Part shown: positions 1 through 7,071 of the stretch, piece by piece
Position numbering within the stretch: position 1 is the stretch's first letter
How the letters are laid out: each line of letters starts with the position of its first letter
Source of the DNA: Persebacter sp051009035
GTDB lineage: Bacteria; Pseudomonadota; Gammaproteobacteria; Tethybacterales; Persebacteraceae
Length of the DNA stretch: 14,781 nt
Assembly: GCA_051009035.1 (NCBI GenBank)
Contig: JBPCWY010000229.1
Location: 1 to 14,781 of the forward strand
Reading direction: 5' to 3'
Notes under the pieces: generated by a model
What the model was told of the DNA's origin: nothing
What the model saw: the letters and a program-made list of their open reading frames with translations, nothing else
Databases searched by the model: none
Program-made: the position numbers and the translations under genes

Positions 1-120
1 TTGGCGCACTTGCCGGACGAATACGCCGAAAAACCCGGCGAACCGGCAGCCGCCGAAGTTGTCCCCATGCCGTTTTCGCAATCCCATTTCCCCAACACCC
101 GGGAGCGGGGAAATTCCTGA
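1..120 (+). CDS. 3' end of an unidentified gene (C-terminal 39 residues)
   Basis: Frame 1 is open from the first base to a TGA at 118-120 and gives 39 residues rich in Pro, Glu and Ala, ending in a hydrophilic tail. The gene starts outside the window. The segment EVVPMPFSQSHF recalls the 'VVPxPF' strand near the C-terminus of GcvT-family aminomethyltransferases. The fusion protein at 4496-6850 ends with a comparable VVVPFPFYD segment, so this may be the end of another folate-dependent demethylase or of a dimethylglycine/sarcosine dehydrogenase. That identification rests on about eight residues and is only a suggestion. The last 12 codons contain a perfect 8-bp inverted repeat. It lies on the same strand as, and 238 bp upstream of, the transporter genes. 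Confidence 0.5.
   Translation: MAHLPDEYAEKPGEPAAAEVVPMPFSQSHFPNTRERGNS
86..114. repeat. Inverted repeat ATTTCCCC / GGGGAAAT
   Basis: Arms at 86-93 and 107-114 are perfect 8-bp reverse complements around a 13-nt loop that itself contains CCCGGG. It overlaps the last codons of the partial gene. The ATTcCC...GGgAAT theme returns at 4352-4378 and 8277-8295, so it may be a small dispersed repeat or a structure at the 3' end of the transcript. There is no T-tract after it. Confidence 0.5.
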
Positions 121-187
121 ACGCGGATTTTTACCCTTTTACGATGTTTAGTACAAGGCGGAAATCCGAATTTTTTTCCTGCAAATA

Positions 188-214
188 CGGGCGTCAACGC
201 CCGCGCCGATTTTT
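188..214 (+). terminator. Weak candidate intrinsic terminator
   Basis: A 6-bp perfect stem CGGGCG/CGCCCG (188-193 and 198-203) closes a TCAA tetraloop. Five T residues (210-214) follow, but only after a 6-nt gap, which weakens the case. Its position 68 bp after the partial gene and before the promoter of the binding-protein gene is where a terminator would be expected. Nothing else was seen in 121-290. Confidence 0.3.
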
Positions 215-292
215 CACGCAAATAGCATTTCCGGAAACGTAAAAATGGGGCGTAAATTGCCGGAATCCCGTTTTTTGCCTTTTTTCGCTCCG

Positions 293-323
293 TTGGGCGT
301 AATTTCGTAAAATATGCTATACT
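293..323 (+). promoter_or_regulatory. Promoter of the binding-protein gene
   Basis: An extended -10, TGCTATACT, lies at 315-323. A partial -35, TTGGGC, at 293-298 gives a 19-bp spacer. Transcription would start near 330 and leave a leader of about 29 nt with a Shine-Dalgarno sequence. The -10 covers the ATG at 314, so that upstream in-frame ATG cannot be the start codon if this promoter is used. Confidence 0.6.
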
Positions 324-346
324 CCGCCTTTATTTTTCAACCCATC

Positions 347-352
347 GGAGAG
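347..352 (+). promoter_or_regulatory. Ribosome binding site fixing the start at 359
   Basis: GGAGAG lies six bases before the ATG at 359. It selects this start over the in-frame ATG at 314, and the resulting N-terminus is a textbook signal peptide. Confidence 0.75.
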
Positions 353-358
353 AAACCC

Positions 359-1282
359 ATGAAAAAAACATTATTAATCGCGGCGCTTTCGGGCGCTTTG
401 TTCTCCGCCCCGGCGCTTGCCGAAGCGGTGAAAATCCCCATTCATAACTGGTCAAGCCAGATTGTCGGCGCGCATATTGTCGGCAAAATCTTGGGCGAAA
501 CCGGCGCGGAAGTGGAATATGTCCCGGCGGACAGCCAAGCCGTCTACCAGTCCATGTGCGAAGGCGACATTGATTTGGTGCATGAAGTATGGCAAGGCGC
601 GTTTGGCGAAAACTTTGAAAAAGTGGTCGCCGAAGGTTGCGTTATTGACGCCGTCACGCACGACGCCAAAACCCGCGAAGAATGGTGGTATCCGACATAT
701 GTAGAAGAGCAATGCCCCGGTCTTCCCGATTGGAAAGCGTTGAATGCCTGTGCGGAAATCTTCGCCACGCCCGAAACCGCTCCCAAAGGGCGTTTTTTGG
801 CGGGACCGGCGGACTGGCTGAAAAATGACGATAAACGGGTCAAGGGACTCGGCGTTGATTTTGAGGTCGTGAATGCCGGACAAGCGGCGGCGTTGTGGGC
901 GGAATTAAAATCCGCTTCCGAAGCCAAACGCCCTATCGTGCTTTTTAATTGGACGCCGAATTTTGTTGAGGCGTTGTATGACGGGAAGTTTATTGAATTC
1001 CCCGAATGGGACCAGAAATGCACGGAAGACGCCTCGTGGGGGATGAATCCCGATGAAGTGTATGACTGCGGCAATCCGAAAGGCGGCTATCTCAAAATCG
1101 GCGTGTGGAAAGATTTCCCCGCGAAGAATCCGGGCGTCTACAAAGTTGTGCAAAATATTAATTTCAGCAACTTGGATGTGGCGGTGATGGCGAAGCTTGT
1201 AGACATTGACGGCATGGAGCCGGAAGCGGCGGCGGATAAATGGCTGGAAGACAACGCCGGTAAATGGAAGAAATGGCTGTAA
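359..1282 (+). CDS. Glycine betaine/choline-type ABC transporter substrate-binding protein (ProX/OpuAC family)
   Basis: A 307-residue secreted periplasmic binding protein that would capture glycine betaine or a related quaternary amine and deliver it to the permease encoded downstream. Residues 1-21 form a signal peptide (KK charge, hydrophobic core, cleavage after APALA). The mature protein has the OpuAC/ProX pattern. It is rich in Trp, which in this family builds the aromatic box around the trimethylammonium group. Candidates are W31 (in HNWSSQ), W78 (HEVWQG), W109/W110 and W198 (FNWTPNF). Six Cys (67, 94, 119, 131, 221, 237) could form disulfides, as in some ProX proteins. Length is normal for the family. 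The start at 359 is chosen from the SD, the promoter position and the signal peptide. The gene has its own terminator, so the binding protein is probably made in excess of the ATPase and permease. The exact ligand (glycine betaine, proline betaine, choline, carnitine) cannot be read from sequence. Confidence 0.9.
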   Translation: MKKTLLIAALSGALFSAPALAEAVKIPIHNWSSQIVGAHIVGKILGETGAEVEYVPADSQAVYQSMCEGDIDLVHEVWQGAFGENFEKVVAEGCVIDAVTHDAKTREEWWYPTYVEEQCPGLPDWKALNACAEIFATPETAPKGRFLAGPADWLKNDDKRVKGLGVDFEVVNAGQAAALWAELKSASEAKRPIVLFNWTPNFVEALYDGKFIEFPEWDQKCTEDASWGMNPDEVYDCGNPKGGYLKIGVWKDFPAKNPGVYKVVQNINFSNLDVAVMAKLVDIDGMEPEAAADKWLEDNAGKWKKWL

Positions 1283-1310
1283 TTGGCGGCGGTTCCGGCG
1301 TATCGCCGAC

Positions 1311-1343
1311 AAAAGGGGCGGCGCAGCACCGCCCCTTTTTTTT
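1311..1343 (+). terminator. Strong intrinsic terminator between binding protein and ATPase genes
   Basis: A GGGGCGG/CCGCCCC stem (1315-1321 and 1329-1335) with a 7-nt loop is extended by four A-T pairs and followed by eight T residues (1336-1343). It sits inside the transporter operon, 28 bp after the binding-protein stop. Partial read-through would lower expression of the ATPase and permease relative to the binding protein, a common arrangement for ABC importers. Confidence 0.85.
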
Positions 1344-1370
1344 GGCAATTCGGCGCGAAAACCCGGCACG

Positions 1371-2399
1371 ATGAGCGCCGCCCCGCCCGTCATTTCCTGC
1401 CGCCATGTATGGAAACTTTACGGCGATTCTCCCGCCGCTTTTTTGCGCGAACACAACGGCGCGCCCTCTCCCGAAGCGGCGAAAAAAGCCGGCTATATCA
1501 CCGCCGTGCGCGATGTGTCGCTGGAAGTGCATGCCGGGGAAATTTTAGTAGTCATGGGACTTTCCGGCTCCGGAAAATCTACATTAGTGCGCTGCCTTTC
1601 GCGGCTGATTGAACCCACCGCCGGCGAAGTTTTTTTTGAAGGGCGCAATTTGTTGCAGGCAAGCGCGGCGGAATTAACCGAATTGCGCCGCCACCGCATG
1701 GGAATGGTATTCCAAAACTTCGCCCTCCTGCCGCACCGGACGGTGTTGCAAAATGTATCTTTTCCGCTTGAAGTGCAGGGAATTGAACGCAAGCAGCGGG
1801 AAGAAGCGGCGGCGGAAATGCTGGAATTGGTGGGGTTGCGCGGGCGCGAAAATTATTACCCGCGCGAATTATCCGGCGGGCAACAACAGCGCGTGGGCAT
1901 CGCCCGCTCGCTTGCGGTCAAGCCGGATTTATGGTTTTTGGACGAGCCGTTTTCCGCGCTTGACCCTCTTATTCGCCGCGAAATGCAGGACGAATTTTTG
2001 CGCCTGCAATCCATGCTCCACAAAACCATCGTATTTATCACGCACGATTTTGACGAAGCGATTCGCCTCGCCGACCGCATCGCCATTATGTACGAAGGCG
2101 GCATAGACCAAATCGGCGCGCCGGAATCGCTGGTATTGCATCCGCGCACGGACTATGTGCGCGAATTTGTCAAAGACATTTCCCGCGACAAAATTATCAC
2201 CGCCGGCAGCATTATGGATTCTCCGGACGGCTCGTCCGCGGCGGCGGAAACGGTCGGCGCCGATGATACGCTGGCGACGGCGGCAAAAAAAGTTTTCGCC
2301 TCCGACAAACCGCTGCGCGTCGTTAATGCAAACAACGAAGTAGTCGGCGTTCTGCGCCGCGAAACGGTGCTGGCGGCGCTGTTTGAATCCGCGCCGTGA
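1371..2399 (+). CDS. Glycine betaine-type ABC transporter ATP-binding protein (ProV/OpuAA family)
   Basis: A 342-residue cytoplasmic ATPase that powers the importer. It has Walker A GLSGSGKS (63-70), Q-loop Q115 in VFQNFALLPH, signature LSGGQ (167-171), Walker B LWFLDE (187-192), D-loop SALDP and switch His225 (ITHD). The insertion around residues 18-41 before the first beta strand, containing FLREHNGAPSPEAAKKAGY, is typical of the ProV subgroup. The C-terminal 270-342 region looks like a shortened CBS-type regulatory tail (DDTLATAAKKVF... VVNANNEVVGVLRRETV), enough for about one CBS motif. In OpuA and ProV such domains sense ionic strength or nucleotides, and whether this short one does is unknown. 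ATG 1371 is the only sensible start: the upstream part of the frame runs through the previous gene and the terminator. No good SD precedes it. Its TGA overlaps the GTG of the permease gene by 4 bp, which implies translational coupling. Confidence 0.92.
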   Translation: MSAAPPVISCRHVWKLYGDSPAAFLREHNGAPSPEAAKKAGYITAVRDVSLEVHAGEILVVMGLSGSGKSTLVRCLSRLIEPTAGEVFFEGRNLLQASAAELTELRRHRMGMVFQNFALLPHRTVLQNVSFPLEVQGIERKQREEAAAEMLELVGLRGRENYYPRELSGGQQQRVGIARSLAVKPDLWFLDEPFSALDPLIRREMQDEFLRLQSMLHKTIVFITHDFDEAIRLADRIAIMYEGGIDQIGAPESLVLHPRTDYVREFVKDISRDKIITAGSIMDSPDGSSAAAETVGADDTLATAAKKVFASDKPLRVVNANNEVVGVLRRETVLAALFESAP

Positions 2400-4333
2400 A
2401 CGCCGCATGGCGGGCGCGCCGTTTTTTGGCGTTTTTGCCGTTTGCCGCGCTGCTGCTCCTAAAACCCGCGCTGCCGGAATGGGCGGTTATCTGGCCGGAA
2501 CAATACGCCCTGCCTTTTATTGAATGGATTAATGCGGCGGCGGATTTTTTGCGCCGCGAAGAAATTCTCGGCACGCTGACTTTTAAGGACATGACGCGGG
2601 CGGCGGCGTCTTTGATTGAATGGCCGTTAGATTTCACCTACGCGCTGACGGTAAAAGGATTCGGCAAATTGGCGCCGCCGTTGCCGTGGACTACGGCGGT
2701 CGGACTGGCCGCCGTTTTTGGCTGGTGGGTGGGCGGATGGAGAATAGCGCTGCTGTCGGGCGGCTGCATATTTTATTTCGCCCTCTTCGGCAAATGGAAA
2801 CTTTCCATGATTACGCTTTCCGCGGTGCTGGTCGCCGCCGCTGTTGCCTGCGCTGCCGGGCTGGCGTTGGGAATCGCCGCGGCGCGCTGGCGGCGTTTTG
2901 AACGGGCGTTGCTGCCCGCGCTTAATATCATGCAAACCTTGCCGCATTTTTCTTATTTGATTCCGATTGCCGTTTTTATCGGCATCTCGCACAAAGCCGG
3001 GGTTATCGCCACAATTATGTTCGCCGTCCCGCCGATGGCGCGGCTGACATTGCTGGGATTACGCGGCGTTCCCGGCGAAGTGCGCGAAGCGGGAAAAATG
3101 GCGGGCTGCACGCCGCGCCAAATGTTGTGGAAAGTAGATATTCCGGCGGCGCGCGATTCGCTGATGGTCGGCGTAAACCAGGTCATCATGCAATGTTTGG
3201 CGATGGTAGTCATCGCTTCTTTTGTCGGCACAAAAGGGCTGGGGCAGGATTTGCTGTTTCGCCTACAAAGTTTGCGCATCGGGCAAGCGTTGGAAATCGG
3301 CGCGGCAATCGTATTTATGGCAATCACAATGGACCGGTTAAGTTTGGGGCTGGCGCACAAACAACCGGCGCACTTGGCGTCCGGTCCGTTTTGGAAAAAA
3401 CATCCGGCGCTAACGGCGGCGGCGGCGGTTGTCGCGCTGACTTTCACGCTCGCATGGCTTACGCCGCACGCGCAAAAATTTCCCAAATCCCTGGTCGTCA
3501 CCACCGCGCCGTTTTGGGACGGGCTGGTTAATTATATTACGCAAAACTTTTTTGAAGCGCTGTCTTTTTACCGCGACGGTTTTTTGGTGAATGTCCTAAT
3601 TCCGATGCGGACAATGTTTCAATGGGTGCCGTGGACGGCGGCGCTGGCGCTAACGGCGGCGGCGGGATGGAAATTAATCGGCAAGCGGGGGGCGGTTTTG
3701 CCCTGCCTGCTGTTTTTATTTATCGCGTTTTCGGGCTTTTGGGAACGCGCGGTCATCACCGCCTACACGGTAACTTTTGCCGCGCTGGTATGCGTATTTT
3801 TCGGCGTCCCGCTGGGCGTGTGGGCGGCGTCTTCGCCGCGCAAATCGCGCGCCGCCGTATTTTTATGCGACACTTTCCAAACTTTCCCGTCGTTCATTTA
3901 TCTCATCCCGGTGATTATGCTTTTTCGCGTGGGCGATGTAGCGGTGATTACGGCGATTGTAATTTACGGAATTATTCCGGCGGTGCGCTACACCGTTTTT
4001 GGATTAAACAAAGTCCCGCCGCAAACGGTGGAAGCGGGATTAATGGCGGGCTGCAACCGCTTCCAATTGCTGTGGAAAGTCCGCCTGCCGCTGGCGTTTC
4101 CGGAAATCATGCTGGGCGTCCACCAAACAATTATGTTTAGTTTATTCATGGCAATCATCGCGGCGTTCATCGGCACCAGAGATTTGGGGCAGGAAATGTT
4201 CAAAGCGATGGCGCACAGCGACATCGGCAAAGCGCTCGTCGTAGGATTATGCGTCTCGTGCATGGGATTAATCAGCGACGCCCTAATAAGCGGCTGGGCG
4301 GAAAAACGCAAAAAAGAGCTGGGAATGAATTAG
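2396..4333 (+). CDS. Glycine betaine-type ABC permease, two permease domains fused in one chain
   Basis: A 645-residue inner-membrane protein with two homologous ProW-type permease units in tandem. The first core is about residues 135-320 and the second about 450-635. Each has the cytoplasmic EAA-loop that docks on the ATPase: EAGKMAGC...LWKVDIP (231-250) and EAGLMAGC...LWKVRLP (546-565). Each is followed by a GVNQ/GVHQ helix and FVGTKGLGQ/FIGTRDLGQ. Each unit is preceded by extra hydrophobic segments (10-35 and 100-130; 335-355 and 410-450). Ordinary ProW is a single unit of about 300-350 residues that forms a homodimer, so here one polypeptide supplies both halves of the pore. The start is GTG 2396, overlapping the ATPase stop as GTGA. 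The two halves have clearly diverged, so this is not a recent assembly duplication. It presumably works with the ATPase and binding protein just upstream. Confidence 0.9.
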   Translation: MNAAWRARRFLAFLPFAALLLLKPALPEWAVIWPEQYALPFIEWINAAADFLRREEILGTLTFKDMTRAAASLIEWPLDFTYALTVKGFGKLAPPLPWTTAVGLAAVFGWWVGGWRIALLSGGCIFYFALFGKWKLSMITLSAVLVAAAVACAAGLALGIAAARWRRFERALLPALNIMQTLPHFSYLIPIAVFIGISHKAGVIATIMFAVPPMARLTLLGLRGVPGEVREAGKMAGCTPRQMLWKVDIPAARDSLMVGVNQVIMQCLAMVVIASFVGTKGLGQDLLFRLQSLRIGQALEIGAAIVFMAITMDRLSLGLAHKQPAHLASGPFWKKHPALTAAAAVVALTFTLAWLTPHAQKFPKSLVVTTAPFWDGLVNYITQNFFEALSFYRDGFLVNVLIPMRTMFQWVPWTAALALTAAAGWKLIGKRGAVLPCLLFLFIAFSGFWERAVITAYTVTFAALVCVFFGVPLGVWAASSPRKSRAAVFLCDTFQTFPSFIYLIPVIMLFRVGDVAVITAIVIYGIIPAVRYTVFGLNKVPPQTVEAGLMAGCNRFQLLWKVRLPLAFPEIMLGVHQTIMFSLFMAIIAAFIGTRDLGQEMFKAMAHSDIGKALVVGLCVSCMGLISDALISGWAEKRKKELGMN

Positions 4334-4351
4334 AAGGCGGCGCAATCCTAA

Positions 4352-4378
4352 ATTTCCATGCCGGCGAAAGGCGGGAAT
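4352..4378. repeat. Imperfect inverted repeat after the permease gene
   Basis: ATTTCC (4352-4357) and GGGAAT (4373-4378) flank an inner GCC/GGC pair (4360-4362 and 4370-4372), giving an imperfect stem around a GGCGAAA loop. The 12-mer GGGAATCTTTCG at 4373-4384 returns as GGGAATCTTCCG at 4419-4430. The motif resembles short GGGAAT-type dispersed repeats found in many proteobacterial genomes. It could act as a 3' mRNA structure after the permease gene. No clear terminator was found in 4334-4480. Confidence 0.4.
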
Positions 4379-4479
4379 CTTTCGCCCCAAATTATTAAAA
4401 AAGAAAACAACCGAAATTGGGAATCTTCCGGTTTTTGCCGAAACGGTATTTCTAATCCGGCGCGGATACGGAAAATTCA

Positions 4480-4488
4480 TGTTATTAT
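4480..4488 (+). promoter_or_regulatory. Extended -10 promoter, possibly giving a leaderless mRNA
   Basis: TGTTATTAT is an extended -10 (TG, one base, TATTAT). The expected transcription start, seven bases beyond the hexamer, falls at about 4495, immediately before the ATG at 4496. No Shine-Dalgarno sequence precedes that ATG. No convincing -35 is present (the bases 17 bp upstream read GCGCGG). Confidence 0.4.
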
Positions 4489-4495
4489 ATCCGGC

Positions 4496-6850
4496 ATGGA
4501 GCAGCATCTTATTCCGCCCCGTTTTTTGCGGGAAAAACGCCGTCCTTACCGCGCCGGGGCTTTTTCGCTGCCGTCCGGCGTGGAGCGGTATGAAATTGCC
4601 GGAGGCGGCGCGCTTGCCGTCCGGTTGGCAGGCGGGGATGCGTTGCGCCTCGTGGATGTGGAGGGCGGGCAGCCGGCGGAAATCGCCGTTTTTGATTCGG
4701 CGGGAAAATCCGCCGCCGAAATGTTGGGGGCGGCGGCAAACGGGCGGGCGGAAAATCTTAAAACAATGCTCGCCAAGGGCGATGCGCCGGCGGCAAAAAA
4801 TCTTTTGGAAAAATTAAATATTTCCGCCGCCTGCGCCGTTTCCATCCTCCGCTTTGGACCGGACGGCGGCGCGGGCGAAGAAGCGGATTTTACCGCCGCC
4901 CAAGATTGCTTCGCCGTTGTCGCCGCCCCCGGAGAAGATATGGCGCCGGACGCGCAAAATCCCCCCACTCCGCTGCTGGCGTTTATCACGCGCGCCGCCC
5001 CCGCCGAAAACCGCCCGCCGCAGTTGCCGCCGCCGCTGGCGGACGCCGCCGCCGATTTTTGCATTCCCCGCGCGACCGCGCAGGCGTATACGATTAAGAA
5101 AGGGGAATGGATTCAGCTTATTGATGTGGAGGGGCGGCAATGCACCGATTTTCAGGCGTTTTCGGCGGCGGCGCTGGATAAAGGAAAAGAATATTGTTTG
5201 GATGCAACCGCCAGCCGGTCGCTCAATGCGCGCGCCTACCCCGCGCCCGGATTGCACGCCAAATATTACGATTACAATTTTCAGCCGCTGGTGGAAATCG
5301 TGCAGGACACATGCAACCGGCACGACGCTTTCGGTCTGGCGTGCAACGCAAAATATTACGACGACATGGGTTATCCCGGGCATGTTAATTGTTCGGACAA
5401 TTTTAACGACGCGCTCGCGCCGTTTGGCGTGGAAGCGCGGCGCGGCTGGATGGCGATGAATTTCTTTTTTAATACAAACATTGCGGAATGCGGCGCGCTT
5501 GACGCGGACGAACCGTGGTCGCGTCCCGGCGATTATGTTTTATTGCGCGCATTAACGGACATTGTTTGCGTTTCTTCCGCATGCCCGGACGATATTGACC
5601 CGGCAAACGGCTGGAACCCGACCGATATTCATGTGCGCGCGTATCCAAAAAACATGCGGGCGCGGCGTTCCGTATTCTTTCGCAAACATCCCGATTCGGA
5701 GGCGGAAATGACAAAAGAAACCGGTTTTCACCCGCGCACGGCAAAATTGACGCGCGAATTTGCGGAATACAACGGCTACTGGCTGCCCGCCGGATACGCC
5801 GCCGGCGGCGCGATTAATGAATATTGGGCGTGCCGCGAAAAAGCCGCGGCGATTGACTTGTCGCCGCTTCGCAAATTTGAAATCACCGGCGCGGACGCCG
5901 AAACGCTGCTGCAATATTGTTTAACCCGCGACATTCGGCGGCTCGCCGAAGGGCAAGTCGTTTATGCCGCGATGTGTTATAAAACCGGCGGGATGATAGA
6001 CGACGGGACATTGTTTCGTTTGGGCGAAAATAATTTTCGCTGGATTGGCGGGTGCGATTACGGCGGCGAATGGCTGCGCCGGCAAGCCGCGGAATTGGGA
6101 TTAAACGCGCACGTTAAAACTTCCACCGACCAATTGCATAATTTGTCGGTGCAGGGTCCGCAAAGCCGCAACATTCTTAAAGAAATAATTTGGACGCCGC
6201 CGCACCGTTCGGCGTTGGAAGAAATAAAATGGTTTCGGTTTACCGTCGGGCGGCTGGGCGGCGAAAACGGCGAGCCGGTTGTCGTCTCGCGCACCGGCTA
6301 CACCGGCGAGATTGGCTATGAAATTTTTTGCAACCCAAAAGACGCGCCCGCAGTATGGGACGCGGTCATGAAACACGGCGCGCCGTTGGGATTATTGCCG
6401 GCGGGATTAACCGCGCTGGATATGTTGCGCGTGGAAGCGGGATTGATATTTGCCGGGCATGAATTTGACGACCAAACCGACCCGTTTGAAGCGGGCATCG
6501 GTTTTGCCGTCGCCAAAACCAAAACGGAAGATTTTATCGGCGCGGATTCTTTGGCGCGCCGCCGCGAACATCCGCAACGGACATTAGTCGGTTTGGAAAT
6601 TGCCGGCGAAGAAACGGCGGCGCACGGAGACGGCGTATATGCCGGGCGGGCGCAAGCGGGCGTGATTACCAGCGCAACGCGCTCTCCCGTGTTGCAAAAA
6701 AATATCGCGCTTTGCCGAATGGCGGTTGAACACGCAACAATCGGCGCGGAAGTGGAAATCGGGAAACTGGACGGACACCAAAAAAGAATTCCGGCGGTCG
6801 TCGTGCCATTCCCCTTCTACGACCCCGAAAAGAAAAAACCGCGCTCTTAA
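4496..6850 (+). CDS. Tandem DUF1989 - GcvT fusion protein (aminomethyltransferase family)
   Basis: A 784-residue protein, probably cytoplasmic, with three parts. Residues about 30-165 are a degenerate DUF1989-like domain (RLVDVEGGQPAEIAVFD). Residues about 187-385 are a complete DUF1989 domain (QLIDVEGRQCTDFQAF; candidate metal or catalytic residues C216, C273, H276, D277, C299). Residues about 411-775 are a full GcvT module: NEYWACREKAAAIDLS, GGMIDD at 498-503 carrying the family's catalytic Asp, SRTGYTGEIGYEI (598-610), AGLTALDMLRVEAGL (636-650) and the C-terminal barrel ending VVVPFPF. GcvT-type domains pass a one-carbon unit from an amine to tetrahydrofolate. DUF1989 proteins include the urea-carboxylase-associated proteins and the carboxyguanidine deiminase subunits. 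The combined reaction is therefore unknown, but demethylation of a small N-methylated compound coupled to hydrolysis or deamination is plausible. ATG 4496 is preferred over the in-frame ATG at 4358, which would add 46 non-conserved residues spanning the -10. The gene lies between a betaine-type transporter and BHMT. Confidence 0.85.
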   Translation: MEQHLIPPRFLREKRRPYRAGAFSLPSGVERYEIAGGGALAVRLAGGDALRLVDVEGGQPAEIAVFDSAGKSAAEMLGAAANGRAENLKTMLAKGDAPAAKNLLEKLNISAACAVSILRFGPDGGAGEEADFTAAQDCFAVVAAPGEDMAPDAQNPPTPLLAFITRAAPAENRPPQLPPPLADAAADFCIPRATAQAYTIKKGEWIQLIDVEGRQCTDFQAFSAAALDKGKEYCLDATASRSLNARAYPAPGLHAKYYDYNFQPLVEIVQDTCNRHDAFGLACNAKYYDDMGYPGHVNCSDNFNDALAPFGVEARRGWMAMNFFFNTNIAECGALDADEPWSRPGDYVLLRALTDIVCVSSACPDDIDPANGWNPTDIHVRAYPKNMRARRSVFFRKHPDSEAEMTKETGFHPRTAKLTREFAEYNGYWLPAGYAAGGAINEYWACREKAAAIDLSPLRKFEITGADAETLLQYCLTRDIRRLAEGQVVYAAMCYKTGGMIDDGTLFRLGENNFRWIGGCDYGGEWLRRQAAELGLNAHVKTSTDQLHNLSVQGPQSRNILKEIIWTPPHRSALEEIKWFRFTVGRLGGENGEPVVVSRTGYTGEIGYEIFCNPKDAPAVWDAVMKHGAPLGLLPAGLTALDMLRVEAGLIFAGHEFDDQTDPFEAGIGFAVAKTKTEDFIGADSLARRREHPQRTLVGLEIAGEETAAHGDGVYAGRAQAGVITSATRSPVLQKNIALCRMAVEHATIGAEVEIGKLDGHQKRIPAVVVPFPFYDPEKKKPRS

Positions 6851-7027
6851 TTCTTAATCCGCCCGCCCTGCCCGTAATTTTCCGCTGTTTTTTGCGCGCT
6901 ATTTCCCTGCACCGCTTTTCCGCCCGCATACCGCTCCGTTTGTTTTGGCGGGGTTGGAATCTCTTTTAAAAATCTTTTTTGGGCGCGGCAAATATTTTTT
7001 TGGAGGCGGATGAAAATATGTTAAATT

Positions 7028-7036
7028 TGGTATAAT
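7028..7036 (+). promoter_or_regulatory. Extended -10 promoter of the BHMT-like gene
   Basis: TGGTATAAT is a perfect extended -10. The bases 17 bp upstream (GGATGA) are a poor -35, as expected for an extended -10 promoter. Transcription would start near 7043, leaving a leader of about 29 nt, too short for a riboswitch. The preceding 6851-7020 is T-rich, and I found no hairpin terminator or riboswitch in it. Confidence 0.65.
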
Positions 7037-7056
7037 TGTTTGTCGCTTAAACATAT

Positions 7057-7063
7057 AAGGAGG
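7057..7063 (+). promoter_or_regulatory. Strong Shine-Dalgarno sequence of the BHMT-like gene
   Basis: AAGGAGG matches the anti-SD fully and is eight bases from ATG 7072. It is the best ribosome binding site in the window and fixes the start. It suggests high expression of the methyltransferase. Confidence 0.85.
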
Positions 7064-7071
7064 TTTTTCTC

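Noticed and set aside
314..358. In-frame upstream ATG that would extend the binding protein by 15 residues
   Set aside because: It lies inside the extended -10, has no SD, and would bury the signal peptide; ATG 359 has GGAGAG upstream.
1206..1370. Upstream extension of the ATPase gene
   Set aside because: The 55 extra residues overlap the end of the binding-protein gene and run through the terminator hairpin; no conserved sequence.
544..1393. Antisense open frames across the binding-protein gene (452-883, 544-1074, 905-1393)
   Set aside because: GC-skewed third positions give long shadow frames; none has SD, promoter or recognisable domains.
3622..4140. 172-codon plus-strand frame inside the permease gene
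   Set aside because: It is a +1 shadow of the permease reading frame, with Gly/Arg-rich low-complexity translation.
4358..4495. 46-residue N-terminal extension of the DUF1989-GcvT protein
   Set aside because: It crosses a palindromic repeat and the promoter-like -10 and lacks domain character.
6851..7027. Possible SAM, SAH or glycine riboswitch before the BHMT-like gene
   Set aside because: The likely transcript starts near 7043, and no conserved riboswitch core or stable multi-stem structure was seen in this T-rich spacer.
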